A stretch of 64,000 bases of DNA from NCBI GenBank assembly GCA_910587865.1, contig CAJUNX010000018.1:7297-71296 (forward strand). Reading direction: 5' to 3'. The notes under the pieces are model-generated. The model made no database searches, was not told the DNA's origin, and was given only the letters and a program-made list of their open reading frames with translations. The DNA is from an uncultured Roseburia sp. GTDB lineage: Bacteria; Bacillota; Clostridia; Lachnospirales; Lachnospiraceae. Position numbers and translations under genes: made by a program. Of the stretch, positions 52,493 through 61,232 are shown piece by piece; positions within the stretch are counted from its first letter, which is position 1; each line of letters begins with the position of its first letter.

Positions 52493-53083
52493 TCACTCTC
52501 CGATATATTTTAAGATGGCATTCTTCATCGGGGAATCCAGGTCTTCTGCGTGTTTCCGAAGCTCGCTGAGCCGGTCGGATGCGTTCTGACTGCGGTAGAG
52601 ATCCGCCAGGAGCCGGTAATTCTGACTGTGGTCGGAGCCGCAGGAAATACCGTATTCCAGCACCGTCTGCGCTTCTTCCGGATGCTCCAGCTTCAGAAGG
52701 CACTCTGCGTAGGAAACGAGCGTGCGGCAGAGCGTGGCGAAATTCTGGTCATACCCGGAGAGCGCTTCTAAGTTTGCCAGCCCGTATGCAAGCTTTAAAT
52801 CCGTATTTGTCTGATTGCTGAGGTTTAAAATTTTTTCGGAAGAAAGCGCTTTTAAGGTATCTTCACAGGCGATTAAATCCGGATGGTCAAAGGTTCCTAT
52901 TGGCAACCGGTCCAGTGGTATGGTAAGATAAGGGAGTCCGCTGATATCCTGACGGCGGGTGTGGTTGGCCCGGGTCTCACGCTCCCAAAAGGCATCCTGC
53001 GCGTCCTCGCGGGCTTTGGTGTCCTTTTTGCGGAAAAATGCGATCAGGCAGACCACAAAGATAAAAATACCCAGGTAAACCAT
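52493..53083 (-). CDS. TPR-like membrane-anchored protein
   Basis: A 196-residue protein with an N-terminal membrane helix (MVYLGIFIFVVCLIAFF) and a helical-repeat tail (LEHPEEAQTVLEYGISCG, NYRLLADLYRSQNASDRL) resembling tetratricopeptide repeats. ATG at 53083 with AAAGGA upstream is preferred; the frame is open to 53125. It converges on the exonuclease gene with 8 bases between stops and diverges from a 34-residue gene. Function unknown. Confidence 0.7.
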   Translation of the reverse strand: MVYLGIFIFVVCLIAFFRKKDTKAREDAQDAFWERETRANHTRRQDISGLPYLTIPLDRLPIGTFDHPDLIACEDTLKALSSEKILNLSNQTNTDLKLAYGLANLEALSGYDQNFATLCRTLVSYAECLLKLEHPEEAQTVLEYGISCGSDHSQNYRLLADLYRSQNASDRLSELRKHAEDLDSPMKNAILKYIGE

Positions 53084-53123
53084 AAAATGTGAATCCTTTC
53101 TTAATGAAAAAACGGAGGTTGTC

Positions 53124-53228
53124 ATGTATCAGTTCGGAAAGAAAAAAAACAGAAAACTGCTGGCGCTCATCGTGATCATAATTGTCGGGGCAATGCTGCT
53201 GACCACGGTGCTTGCAGCCCTGCTGTAA
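53124..53228 (+). CDS. 34-residue membrane peptide
   Basis: A very short gene with ATG at 53124 and a good site (CGGAGG) upstream. The product starts MYQFGKKKNRKLL and is otherwise one hydrophobic helix ending TVLAALL. A basic head followed by a single helix with a late TTVLAALL resembles Prli42-type stressosome-associated miniproteins of Firmicutes, but the resemblance is too short to rely on. Confidence 0.6.
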   Translation: MYQFGKKKNRKLLALIVIIIVGAMLLTTVLAALL

Positions 53229-53314
53229 TGGGCCGGATTCTGCGTAATCGGGCTTTCATGTAAAATATACTAAAAATCACAGCCCCAGTCAATGATATTC
53301 GTGGTTATGCATCT

Positions 53315-53342
53315 TTGAAAATAATGGCGGTTGTGATAAAAT
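53315..53342 (+). promoter_or_regulatory. Promoter of the VanW gene
   Basis: TTGAAA (53315-53320) and TAAAAT (53337-53342) are separated by 16 bases, about 75 bases upstream of the start. Confidence 0.5.
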
Positions 53343-53419
53343 AATTCAGGAAATGTTTGAGCGCCGGCGGCTTTTTGAGAGCGGCGCAGAGGTTCTATGA
53401 CACGCATATGGAGAAGAAG

Positions 53420-54949
53420 ATGAAGAGAATCAGAGGGTTATATGTACTGTCGGCTGTCGTGGCGGCATTTGGCCTTGTATGTGCAGGGACGACAGTGATG
53501 CGGGCGGAGGAAACAGAGACGATTGCACAGGGTGTGTATATCGGTACGATTGATGTCGGCGGTATGACGGCGGATGAGGCGGCCGAAGCGGTGGAGTCTT
53601 ATGTGAAGTCAGTCAGCGACGCGGAGTTCACACTTTCGGCCGGAGAGAAGGAGATTACGGTGCAGGCATCGGATTTCGGTCTGCATTTTTCGGATATGAG
53701 CGTTGTGGAGGAGGCGATGAATGTCGGACGGAGCGGAAGCCCGATTCAGCGCTACAAAGATAAAAAGGATCTTGAGCACGGCAGCAGGGTGATCCCGCTG
53801 GAGCTTGGCGTGAATTCATCAGCGGTCACGGCGGTTCTCACCGACCGGGCGGAGGATCTGAACCAGGAAGCGGTGGACTGCGGGCTGGTGCGTGAGGACG
53901 GTGCATTCCGCATTACGGACGGCGCGCAGGGCATTGAGGTGAACACTGCGGATTCCGTTCGCGCGATCGAGGATTATATTAACAGCGGATGGGACGGCGG
54001 CAGCGCACAGATCGAGCTGGTGGCGGAGATCGTGAATCCGCGGGGGACCAGAGAAGAGCTTTCAAAGATTCAGGATGTGCTGGGCACCTACAATACGAAC
54101 TACAGCGATTCCGGGAAAAACCGGTGTACCAATATCGCGGTGGCCGCGGAAAAGATCAACGGTACGGTTCTGTATCCGGGGGATGAATTTTCGGTGGCCG
54201 ATGCGATCGGGCCATTAAATGCGGCGAACGGCTACGAGCTTGCAGGGGCCTATGAGAACGGACAGACCGTGGAATCCTACGGCGGCGGCGTCTGTCAGGT
54301 GTCTTCCACACTGTACAACACTGTGATTCTGGCGGAACTTGAGGTTACGGAGCGCTCAAATCACTCGATGATTGTCACCTACGTCAGCCCGTCTATGGAT
54401 GCGGCGATTGCGGGAGATTATAAGGATCTTTGTTTTGTCAATAATCAGGACGCCCCGATTTACCTGGAAGGGTATACGTCCGGAAAGAATGTCTATTTCA
54501 CGATTTACGGGGAGGAGACGCGGCCGGCGAATCGTGTGGTCACCTATGAAAGCGAAGTGATTTCCAGACAGGATCCGGGGACGCAGTTTGTGGCGACCGG
54601 AGATCCGGCAGGATATATCGGAACCGTGCAGGGAAAGCATGTGGGCTACGTCGCACAGCTTTGGAAGGTAGTTACGGTGGACGGAAAAGAAGAGAGCCGT
54701 GAGGTCTTTAACAAGAGTACCTACCGCGCGTCGCCGAAGGTGGTGCATGTGGGGACGGCCTCTGCCGATCCGAATGTATCGGCGGTGATCGGCGCGGCGC
54801 TTGCGACCGGCGATGAGGCGACGATTTACGGGGCGGTTGCGCCTTACACAGCGGCAGCCATGCAGCAGCCGCCCGCGCCGCAGCCGACGCCGGAGGAGCA
54901 GGCGATCACCGGAACCGTGGATGAGAGCCAGATTACCGGCGGACAATAA
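53420..54949 (+). CDS. VanW-family exported protein
   Basis: A 509-residue protein with an N-terminal signal or anchor (LYVLSAVVAAFGLVCAG), a peptidoglycan-binding-4-like region (IDVGGMTADEAAEAVE onward, residues 45-200) and a VanW domain (GDEFSVADAIGPLN, YGGGVCQVSSTLYN, ERSNHSM, residues 240-400). The C-terminal tail is Ala/Pro/Gln-rich. GGAGAAG lies just before the ATG at 53420; upstream in-frame ATGs at 53357-type and 53408 positions lack a site. VanW proteins are cell-wall associated; the exact role is not established. Confidence 0.88.
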   Translation: MKRIRGLYVLSAVVAAFGLVCAGTTVMRAEETETIAQGVYIGTIDVGGMTADEAAEAVESYVKSVSDAEFTLSAGEKEITVQASDFGLHFSDMSVVEEAMNVGRSGSPIQRYKDKKDLEHGSRVIPLELGVNSSAVTAVLTDRAEDLNQEAVDCGLVREDGAFRITDGAQGIEVNTADSVRAIEDYINSGWDGGSAQIELVAEIVNPRGTREELSKIQDVLGTYNTNYSDSGKNRCTNIAVAAEKINGTVLYPGDEFSVADAIGPLNAANGYELAGAYENGQTVESYGGGVCQVSSTLYNTVILAELEVTERSNHSMIVTYVSPSMDAAIAGDYKDLCFVNNQDAPIYLEGYTSGKNVYFTIYGEETRPANRVVTYESEVISRQDPGTQFVATGDPAGYIGTVQGKHVGYVAQLWKVVTVDGKEESREVFNKSTYRASPKVVHVGTASADPNVSAVIGAALATGDEATIYGAVAPYTAAAMQQPPAPQPTPEEQAITGTVDESQITGGQ

Positions 54950-54974
54950 CAGACAGGATATGAGATACAAATTA

Positions 54975-55007
54975 CGTAAGGCTGCCTCGGAACGAGACAG
55001 CCTTACG
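54975..55007 (+). other. Long perfect hairpin without T tract
   Basis: CGTAAGGCTG (54975-54984) pairs with CAGCCTTACG (54998-55007), with an inner CTCG/CGAG stem around GAA. No T run follows, and the next gene starts 23 bases later. It could terminate weakly or act on the mRNA. Confidence 0.6.
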
Positions 55008-55030
55008 CGCCATGAAGGGACAGGGATACA

Positions 55031-56065
55031 ATGAAGATAGGGAAAGTACCGGAGAATGTATTAAAACGTTCCGTGTTCAGACAGATTCATACCAGGCGGC
55101 CCGAGGTGGTGCTCGGCGCCGGAGTCGGGGAGGATTGTGCGGCTGTAAAGCTGGCGCCGGACGAGACGCTTGTCATGTCGACGGATCCGATTACCGGTAC
55201 GGCAAAGGATATCGGTTCGTTAGCGATTCAGATCACGGTAAATGATCTGGCAAGTTCCGGTGCAGAGCCGGTCGGCGTGCTTCTGACCGTGCTACTTCCG
55301 CCGTCCGCGGAGGAGCCGCAGCTGCGTCTTATGATGGCGCAGGTGGAGGCGGAATGTGAGAAAGCCGGCGTACAGATCATGGGCGGCCACACGGAGGTGA
55401 CGGCAGTGGTAAACCAGCCGGTGATTACGGTGTGCGGCGTCGGCAAAGTAAAGGACGGGAAGCTGGTGTCCACAGCGGGCGCAAAACCCGGGATGGATCT
55501 TCTGGTGACAAAGTGGATCGGGATTGAGGGTACCTCCATTATTGCCAAAGAAAAAGAAAAAGAGCTGTTAAGCAGATTTTCCTCTTCGTTTGTAGAAGAA
55601 GCAAAGCGGTTTGACCGGTATATTTCCGTTTTAGACGAAGCCATGACGGCGGTCAGAACCGGTGTCAGTGCGATGCATGACGTGACGGAGGGCGGCATAT
55701 ACGGCGCGCTCTGGGAGATGGCGGAGGCGTCTGGAGTGGGACTTCAGATTGATCTGCGGAGTATCCCGCTTCGCCAGGAGACGGTGGAGATCTGTGAGTT
55801 TTTCAGGATTGATCCGTATCGTCTGATCTCAAGCGGCTGCATGCTGATGGCTGCGAGGGACGGAAATACGCTGGTGCGGGAGCTGAAAAAGGAAGGAATT
55901 CCGGCGGCGGTGATCGGAAAGGCGACAACGGGAAATGACCGCGTGCTGTTTTATGATGAAGAGCGAAGATTTTTAGAACCGCCGAAGACGGATGAGCTGT
56001 ACCGCGTGTGCGGCCAGGCCGGGAATGAAAGAAACGGCGTAATCACAGCCGGCGGAAAGGGATAG
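55031..56065 (+). CDS. AIR synthase (PurM)/HypE-like protein
   Basis: A 344-residue two-domain ATP-using protein of the PurM superfamily. GAGVGEDCAAVKL and MSTDPITGTAKDIG mark the N-terminal ATP-grip-like part, GGHTEVTAVVNQP the dimer strand, and MHDVTEGGIYGALWEMAEAS the C-terminal domain. It lacks the C-terminal Cys of HypE, which would bind the carbamoyl group, and no hydrogenase genes are nearby. It sits upstream of an Lrp regulator and an aminotransferase, so a link to amino acid metabolism is possible. Confidence 0.82.
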   Translation: MKIGKVPENVLKRSVFRQIHTRRPEVVLGAGVGEDCAAVKLAPDETLVMSTDPITGTAKDIGSLAIQITVNDLASSGAEPVGVLLTVLLPPSAEEPQLRLMMAQVEAECEKAGVQIMGGHTEVTAVVNQPVITVCGVGKVKDGKLVSTAGAKPGMDLLVTKWIGIEGTSIIAKEKEKELLSRFSSSFVEEAKRFDRYISVLDEAMTAVRTGVSAMHDVTEGGIYGALWEMAEASGVGLQIDLRSIPLRQETVEICEFFRIDPYRLISSGCMLMAARDGNTLVRELKKEGIPAAVIGKATTGNDRVLFYDEERRFLEPPKTDELYRVCGQAGNERNGVITAGGKG

Positions 56066-56081
56066 AGGAGGACGGAAGACT

Positions 56082-56564
56082 ATGCGCGAAAAAATATTGA
56101 CATTTATCGAGAAAAACAGCCGGATCGACTTGAAAGAACTGGCGATTGTGCTTGGAGCTGAGGTATCGGCTGTCATGAATGAGTTAGAACAGATGGAGGA
56201 CGAGCATATCATCTGCGGATATCACACGATTATCGACTGGGATAAGGTCGGACAGGATAAAGTGATGGCGATGATCGAGGTGCGTGTGACGCCGCAGCGC
56301 GGGATGGGATTCGACAAGGTGGCGGAGCGCATTTACAATTATCCGGAGGTAAACGCAGTATATCTGATTTCCGGCGGATTTGATTTTATGGTGATTTTAG
56401 AGGGGAAGACGCTGCGCGAGGTGGCGCAGTTTGTCTCCGACAAGCTTTCGCCGCTGGATTCGGTCTTAAGCACCAAGACGAATTTTATCCTGAAAAAATA
56501 TAAGGATCACGGAACCGTTATCGCGTCGAAGACTAAGGATGAAAGGATACAGATGATACCATGA
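56082..56564 (+). CDS. Lrp/AsnC-family transcriptional regulator
   Basis: A 160-residue regulator. A winged helix-turn-helix (RIDLKELAIVLGAEVSAVMNELEQMEDEHIICGY) is followed by a RAM ligand-binding domain (MAMIEVRVTPQRGMGFDKVAERI, FDFMVILEG). GAGGAGG lies upstream. The gene overlaps the aminotransferase start by 4 bases (ATGA). It likely senses an amino acid handled by its neighbour. Confidence 0.93.
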   Translation: MREKILTFIEKNSRIDLKELAIVLGAEVSAVMNELEQMEDEHIICGYHTIIDWDKVGQDKVMAMIEVRVTPQRGMGFDKVAERIYNYPEVNAVYLISGGFDFMVILEGKTLREVAQFVSDKLSPLDSVLSTKTNFILKKYKDHGTVIASKTKDERIQMIP

Positions 56565-57727
56565 GAAATCCGTTAAATAAAACGATTGTGACGATAGAGC
56601 CGTCCGGGATCCGAAAGTTTTTTGACATTGTCAGCGAGATGAAGGACGCGATCTCGCTGGGCGTGGGGGAGCCGGATTTTGATACGCCGTGGCATATCCG
56701 TGACGAGGGGATTTATTCGCTGGAAAAAGGGCGGACACACTATACGTCGAATGCCGGGTTAAAGGAGCTGAAGGCGGAGATCGCGGAATTTCTGTCGAGA
56801 CGGTACGGGCTTTCCTATGACTATAATAAAGAAATGATTGTGACGGTCGGCGGGAGTGAGGCGATCGATATCGGGATGCGTGCGATGCTTGATCCGGGGG
56901 ACGAGGTGCTGATCCCGCAGCCGAGCTATGTGTCGTATCTGCCGTGTACGGTGCTGGCAAACGGGACGCCGGTGGTGATCGAGTTAAAGGAGGAGAATCA
57001 GTTCCGGCTGACGGCGGAGGAGCTGGAAGCGGCCATTACGCCGAAGACGAAGCTTCTGGTGCTGCCGTTTCCGAACAATCCGACCGGTGCGGTCATGGAG
57101 AAGGAGGATCTGGAACGGATTGCGGAGCTTGTGATCCGCCACGATCTGTTTGTGTTAAGCGATGAGATCTATTCGGAGCTCACCTATCTGGAGCGGCATG
57201 TCTCGATCGCGTCGCTTCCGGGGATGCGCGAGCGCACGCTTGTCATCAACGGATTTTCCAAATCCCACGCGATGACCGGCTGGCGGCTGGGCTATGTGTG
57301 CGGGCCGGAGGCGATTATCACACAGATGCTCAAGATCCATCAGTATGCGATCATGTGCGCGCCGACAATGGCGCAGTACGCCGCGGTGGCAGCGATGCGC
57401 GACGGCGACGAGGACGTCGCGGGGATGCGCGAGGAATATAACGGGAGGCGGCGCTATCTGATGCACCGGTTCCGCGAGATGGGCCTGCAGTGTTTTGAGC
57501 CGTTTGGTGCGTTTTATGTATTTCCGTGCATCAGGGAATTCGGAATGTCGTCGGAAGCGTTTGCGGAGGCCCTGCTTGCGTCACAGAAGCTTGCCGTGGT
57601 TCCGGGAACGGCGTTCGGCGCGTGCGGAGAGGGATTTGTGCGGATTTCGTATGCGTATTCGCTGGAGAGTCTGAAGACGGCGATGGACCGGCTGGAGGCA
57701 TTTGTGGAGGAATGCAGGAAGAGCTAG
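56561..57727 (+). CDS. Class I/II aminotransferase (aspartate aminotransferase-like)
   Basis: A 388-residue PLP enzyme. VGEPDFDTP, PNNPTGA, DEIYSEL and the PLP lysine in NGFSKSHAMTGWRLGYV are all present; the closing arginine lies in GFVRISYAYS. The length is normal for the PatA/AspC-like fold I group. It is translationally coupled to the Lrp gene. Substrate pair unknown. The stop at 57725-57727 is followed at once by tandem repeats. Confidence 0.93.
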   Translation: MRNPLNKTIVTIEPSGIRKFFDIVSEMKDAISLGVGEPDFDTPWHIRDEGIYSLEKGRTHYTSNAGLKELKAEIAEFLSRRYGLSYDYNKEMIVTVGGSEAIDIGMRAMLDPGDEVLIPQPSYVSYLPCTVLANGTPVVIELKEENQFRLTAEELEAAITPKTKLLVLPFPNNPTGAVMEKEDLERIAELVIRHDLFVLSDEIYSELTYLERHVSIASLPGMRERTLVINGFSKSHAMTGWRLGYVCGPEAIITQMLKIHQYAIMCAPTMAQYAAVAAMRDGDEDVAGMREEYNGRRRYLMHRFREMGLQCFEPFGAFYVFPCIREFGMSSEAFAEALLASQKLAVVPGTAFGACGEGFVRISYAYSLESLKTAMDRLEAFVEECRKS

Positions 57728-57748
57728 CGGATTTGGCAGAAATGCGCC

Positions 57749-57956
57749 GGAATGCATTATGGAAGACCGGAGAAAGAGACGGCAGGCCGGACAGGGAATG
57801 CGCGGAATGCATTTTGGAAGACCGGAGAAAGAGACGGCAGGTCGGACAGAGAATGCGCGGAATGCATTATGGAAGACCGGAGAAAGAGACGGCAGGTCGG
57901 ACAGGGAATGCGCGGAATGCATTATGGAAGACCGGAGAAAGAGACGGCAGGTCGGG
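57749..57956. repeat. Minisatellite, 55-bp unit, about 3.8 copies
   Basis: Copies begin at 57749, 57804, 57859 and 57914 with GGAATGCATTATGG and differ by only a few bases. The unit contains AAGACCGGAGAAAGAG. Because 55 is not a multiple of three, each frame on the plus strand reads the same three peptide segments in rotation, and all three are open. No ribosome binding site/start pair supports a gene. Confidence 0.92.
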
Positions 57957-57977
57957 AGTCAGAAGAACGGATAAAAA

Positions 57978-58505
57978 ATGAAAGACAGATTTAATATTGT
58001 GTTATATGAGCCGGAAATACCGGCCAATACGGGGAATATCGGAAGAACCTGTGCGGCGACCGGGACGAGGCTGCACCTGATCGAACCGCTGGGGTTTCAC
58101 CTGGATGAAAAGTCGATCCGAAGAGCCGGGATGGACTACTGGAAGGAGCTTGACGTCACGACTTACATTAACTGGCAGGAATTCTGTGCGTGCAATCCCA
58201 AAGCAAAGCTTTACTTCGCGACGACAAAGGGAAAGCGGGTCTACACGGAGGTTTCCTATGAACCGGACTGCTATCTGGTGTTCGGGAAGGAGAGTGCCGG
58301 GATACCGGAGGAGATTTTAAAAGAGCACCCGGATACCTGTGTGCGGATTCCGATGCTCGGGGAGACGCGCTCCTTAAACCTGTCGAATTCGGCGGCGGTT
58401 GTACTCTATGAGGCGCTGCGGCAGAATGCATTTGCGGGCATGAAGCTTGCAGGAGAACTGCACCGGCTGCGCTGGGAGGATGTGCCGTGCGAGGCGGCGG
58501 AATGA
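57978..58505 (+). CDS. trmL: tRNA (cytidine/uridine-34-2'-O)-methyltransferase
   Basis: A 175-residue SPOUT methyltransferase that modifies the wobble base of tRNA-Leu. NIVLYEPEIPANTGNIGRTC is motif 1, LVFGKESAGIPEEIL motif 2 and RSLNLSNSAAVVLYEA motif 3 at the SAM-binding knot. The size fits TrmL (150-180). The start follows the minisatellite directly and lacks a strong ribosome binding site. Its stop overlaps an in-frame ATG of ecfA1. Confidence 0.92.
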   Translation: MKDRFNIVLYEPEIPANTGNIGRTCAATGTRLHLIEPLGFHLDEKSIRRAGMDYWKELDVTTYINWQEFCACNPKAKLYFATTKGKRVYTEVSYEPDCYLVFGKESAGIPEEILKEHPDTCVRIPMLGETRSLNLSNSAAVVLYEALRQNAFAGMKLAGELHRLRWEDVPCEAAE

Positions 58506-58513
58506 GAGGAAAT

Positions 58514-59374
58514 ATGGGAATTATTAAAGCGGTTCAGCTGGTCCATGAATATATCCGGCGCGACGAGGAGGGAAACGTGGAGTCGATCTCCACGGCGCTT
58601 GACCACGTCAGTCTCGATGTGAAGCCGGGAGAATTTATCGCGATACTCGGGCATAACGGCTCCGGAAAATCCACGCTGGCAAAGCATATCAATGCGCTTT
58701 TAATGCCGGGGGAAGGGACGCTCTGGGTCGACGGAAGAGATACATCGGAGGAGGAGAATATTTTTCCGATACGGCAGACGGCGGGTATGGTGTTTCAGAA
58801 TCCGGACAATCAGATCATCGCGAGTGTCGTGGAGGAGGATGTGGGGTTCGGCCCGGAAAATATCGGTGTCCCGACCGATGAGATCTGGCGGCGTGTGGAG
58901 GAGAGCTTAAAAGCAGTCGGCATGTTAAAATATCGTCACCACTCACCGAACAGGCTTTCCGGCGGACAGAAGCAGCGCGTCGCGATTGCGGGCGTCATGG
59001 CGATGCAGCCGAAATGCATTGTGCTCGACGAGCCGACGGCGATGCTCGATCCGAACGGGCGAAAGGATGTCATCCGGACGGCTCATGAGCTGAATCGGGA
59101 GAAGGGCGTCACGATCATTCTGATCACGCATTACATGGAGGAGGTCGTGGACGCGGACCGTGTGTTTGTGATGGATCAGGGAAAGATCGTGATGCAGGGA
59201 GCGCCGCGGGAGATTTTTTCACAGGTCGGGACGTTAAAGGAGTATCGGCTGGATGTGCCGCAGGTGACGATTCTGGCGGACATGCTGCGGCAGTCCGGGG
59301 TGAAGGTGCCGGTCGGCGTGTTAAAGCGGGAGGAACTCGTGGACGCTATTTTAAAAGCAGCGCAGATTGCTTAG
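58514..59374 (+). CDS. ecfA1: ECF transporter ATPase A1
   Basis: A 286-residue ABC ATPase of the shared energizing module for vitamin uptake. Walker A is GHNGSGKSTLAK, the Q loop follows in MVFQNPDNQI, the signature is RLSGGQKQRVAIA, and Walker B is CIVLDEPTAMLD. MGIIKAVQLVHEYIRRDEEG is the usual EcfA1 opening, so ATG 58514 is chosen; ATG 58502 overlaps the trmL stop and is also possible. Confidence 0.93.
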   Translation: MGIIKAVQLVHEYIRRDEEGNVESISTALDHVSLDVKPGEFIAILGHNGSGKSTLAKHINALLMPGEGTLWVDGRDTSEEENIFPIRQTAGMVFQNPDNQIIASVVEEDVGFGPENIGVPTDEIWRRVEESLKAVGMLKYRHHSPNRLSGGQKQRVAIAGVMAMQPKCIVLDEPTAMLDPNGRKDVIRTAHELNREKGVTIILITHYMEEVVDADRVFVMDQGKIVMQGAPREIFSQVGTLKEYRLDVPQVTILADMLRQSGVKVPVGVLKREELVDAILKAAQIA

Positions 59375-59428
59375 GAAGCGGCGGCAGGGACCGGGCAAAA
59401 GCATGCGGAAAGGACAGGGACCGGCACG

Positions 59429-60307
59429 ATGTCAATCATACTGGACAAGATAAATTATATATACAGCGAGGAGACGGCGTATCAGATCCAGGCATTAAAG
59501 GATGTGAGCCTGGAGCTAAAGGACGGGCAGTTTATCGGAGTCATCGGGCATACCGGTTCCGGAAAGTCCACGCTGATTCAGCATTTAAATGGTTTGATAA
59601 AGGCGACCTCGGGCGCCATCTATTTTCACGGTCAGGATATCTATGACGATGATTTTGACTTAAGAGAGCTGCGCAACCGTGTCGGCCTTGTGTTCCAGTA
59701 TCCGGAGCATCAGCTGTTTGAGACGACGATTTTTGACGATGTCTGTTTCGGGCCGAAGAATCAGGGATTAAGTAAAGAAGAGGCAGGTCTGCGGGCGTTT
59801 GAAGCGCTGCGCAGCGTGGGGATGCCGGAGGAGCTGTATTATCAGTCGCCGTTTGAGCTCTCCGGCGGACAGAAGCGCCGTGTTGCGATCGCAGGTGTGC
59901 TGGCGATGAAGCCGGAGGTTATGATTCTGGACGAGCCGACAGCCGGGCTCGATCCGGCGGGCCGCGACGAGATTCTTGATCTGATCGCGCGGATGCACAG
60001 AGAGCGCGGGATGACGGTGGTGCTTGTCTCACACAGCATGGAGGATGTTGCGAAATATGTAGAGCGCATTATCGTGATGAATCAGGGGCAGGTGATGTTT
60101 GACGCCGCGCCGCGGGAGGTGTTTCGCCACTATAAGGAGCTGGAGGCCGTGGGGCTTGCTGCGCCGCAGGTGACGTATCTGATGCATGAGCTTCGGGATT
60201 GCGGGCTGATGGTGGATGTGGATGCGACTACGCTTGAAGAGGCGAGGGCGAGCCTGATGGAGGCGCTTACGGGCCTCGACGCGCGGCATCGGGATATTCA
60301 TGGGTAA
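59429..60307 (+). CDS. ecfA2: ECF transporter ATPase A2
   Basis: A 292-residue partner ATPase. GHTGSGKSTLIQHLNGL is Walker A, VFQYPEHQLFE the Q loop, LSGGQKRRVAIAGVLA the signature and MILDEPTAGLDPAG Walker B. It forms a heterodimer with EcfA1. It starts 54 bases after ecfA1 with AAAGGACAGGGA upstream. Confidence 0.95.
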   Translation: MSIILDKINYIYSEETAYQIQALKDVSLELKDGQFIGVIGHTGSGKSTLIQHLNGLIKATSGAIYFHGQDIYDDDFDLRELRNRVGLVFQYPEHQLFETTIFDDVCFGPKNQGLSKEEAGLRAFEALRSVGMPEELYYQSPFELSGGQKRRVAIAGVLAMKPEVMILDEPTAGLDPAGRDEILDLIARMHRERGMTVVLVSHSMEDVAKYVERIIVMNQGQVMFDAAPREVFRHYKELEAVGLAAPQVTYLMHELRDCGLMVDVDATTLEEARASLMEALTGLDARHRDIHG

Positions 60308-60400
60308 GTCAGAGCGGCAGAGAGCGTCGGCGTAAGACGGACGGCGAATGAGAATGGCCGGCAGATGGAGAACCGCAGGCGGTATGGAGGAAGAGAAAGT

Positions 60401-61213
60401 ATGTTAAGAGATATCACACTGGGCCAGTATTATCCGGCGGATTCTGTCATCCACAAGCTGGATCCCCGTGTCAAACTGTTCTGTACGATGATTTATATCA
60501 TATCCCTGTTCTGTTTCCGGGGAGCGGCGGCGCTTGGTGTGGCCACCGTTTTTCTGGCAGCAGTCATCTGGCTGTCGCATGTTCCGCTGAAGTTTATGAT
60601 CAAAGGTCTGAGGGCCATTCTGATCCTGATGCTCATCACGGGACTTTTCAATCTGTTTCTGACGCCGGGCGAACCGGTTGTGACATTCTGGATTTTTAAG
60701 ATAACGGCGGAGGGCGCCGCTAATGCATTGATCATGGTCATCCGTCTGACCTATCTGATTCTCGGAACCTCGATCATGACGCTGACCACGACGCCGAATC
60801 AGCTGACGGACGGTTTGGAAAAAGCACTGATGCCGCTCTCTAAGATCGGTGTTCCGGTGCATGTGGTCGCGATGATGATGTCGATTGCACTCCGCTTTAT
60901 CCCGATCCTGATCGAGGAGACGGACAAGATCATGAAAGCGCAGATGGCAAGAGGTGCGGATTTTGAGAGCGGAAATCTGTTAAAGAGAGTAAAAAATATG
61001 ATTCCGCTTCTGGTGCCGCTTTTTGTGTCGGCGTTCCGGCGGGCGGATGATCTGGCGATGGCGATGGAGGCAAGGTGTTATCACGGCGGCGAGGGCAGGA
61101 CGAAAATGAAGCCCCTGCGCTATGAGGGCAGGGACAGGCTGGCTTACCTTGCGGTGATCCTGTATTTCGCACTGATCCTGCTGTGCAGAAGATTTCTGCG
61201 CTGGCCGCAGTGA
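60401..61213 (+). CDS. ecfT: ECF transporter transmembrane protein T
   Basis: A 270-residue integral membrane protein with about five helices. The two coupling motifs AQMARGADF and AMEARCYHGG match the Ala-Arg-Gly elements that contact the ATPases. GGAGG lies 10 bases before ATG 60401; upstream in-frame ATG at 60365 has no site. No substrate-binding S protein is encoded here, consistent with a group II module shared by several S components. Confidence 0.94.
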   Translation: MLRDITLGQYYPADSVIHKLDPRVKLFCTMIYIISLFCFRGAAALGVATVFLAAVIWLSHVPLKFMIKGLRAILILMLITGLFNLFLTPGEPVVTFWIFKITAEGAANALIMVIRLTYLILGTSIMTLTTTPNQLTDGLEKALMPLSKIGVPVHVVAMMMSIALRFIPILIEETDKIMKAQMARGADFESGNLLKRVKNMIPLLVPLFVSAFRRADDLAMAMEARCYHGGEGRTKMKPLRYEGRDRLAYLAVILYFALILLCRRFLRWPQ

Positions 61214-61232
61214 GACGGGAGGCGGAGATATC

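Noticed and set aside
55031..56065. Hydrogenase maturation protein HypE
   Set aside because: The C-terminal cysteine and all other hyp genes are missing, so only superfamily level is supported.
57749..57956. Possible CRISPR array
   Set aside because: The units are contiguous 55-base copies without unique spacers, and no cas genes are near.
57526..57994. Three overlapping plus-strand frames of 80-151 codons across the tandem repeats
   Set aside because: They arise because a 55-base unit without stops repeats in every frame; none has a start with a ribosome binding site.
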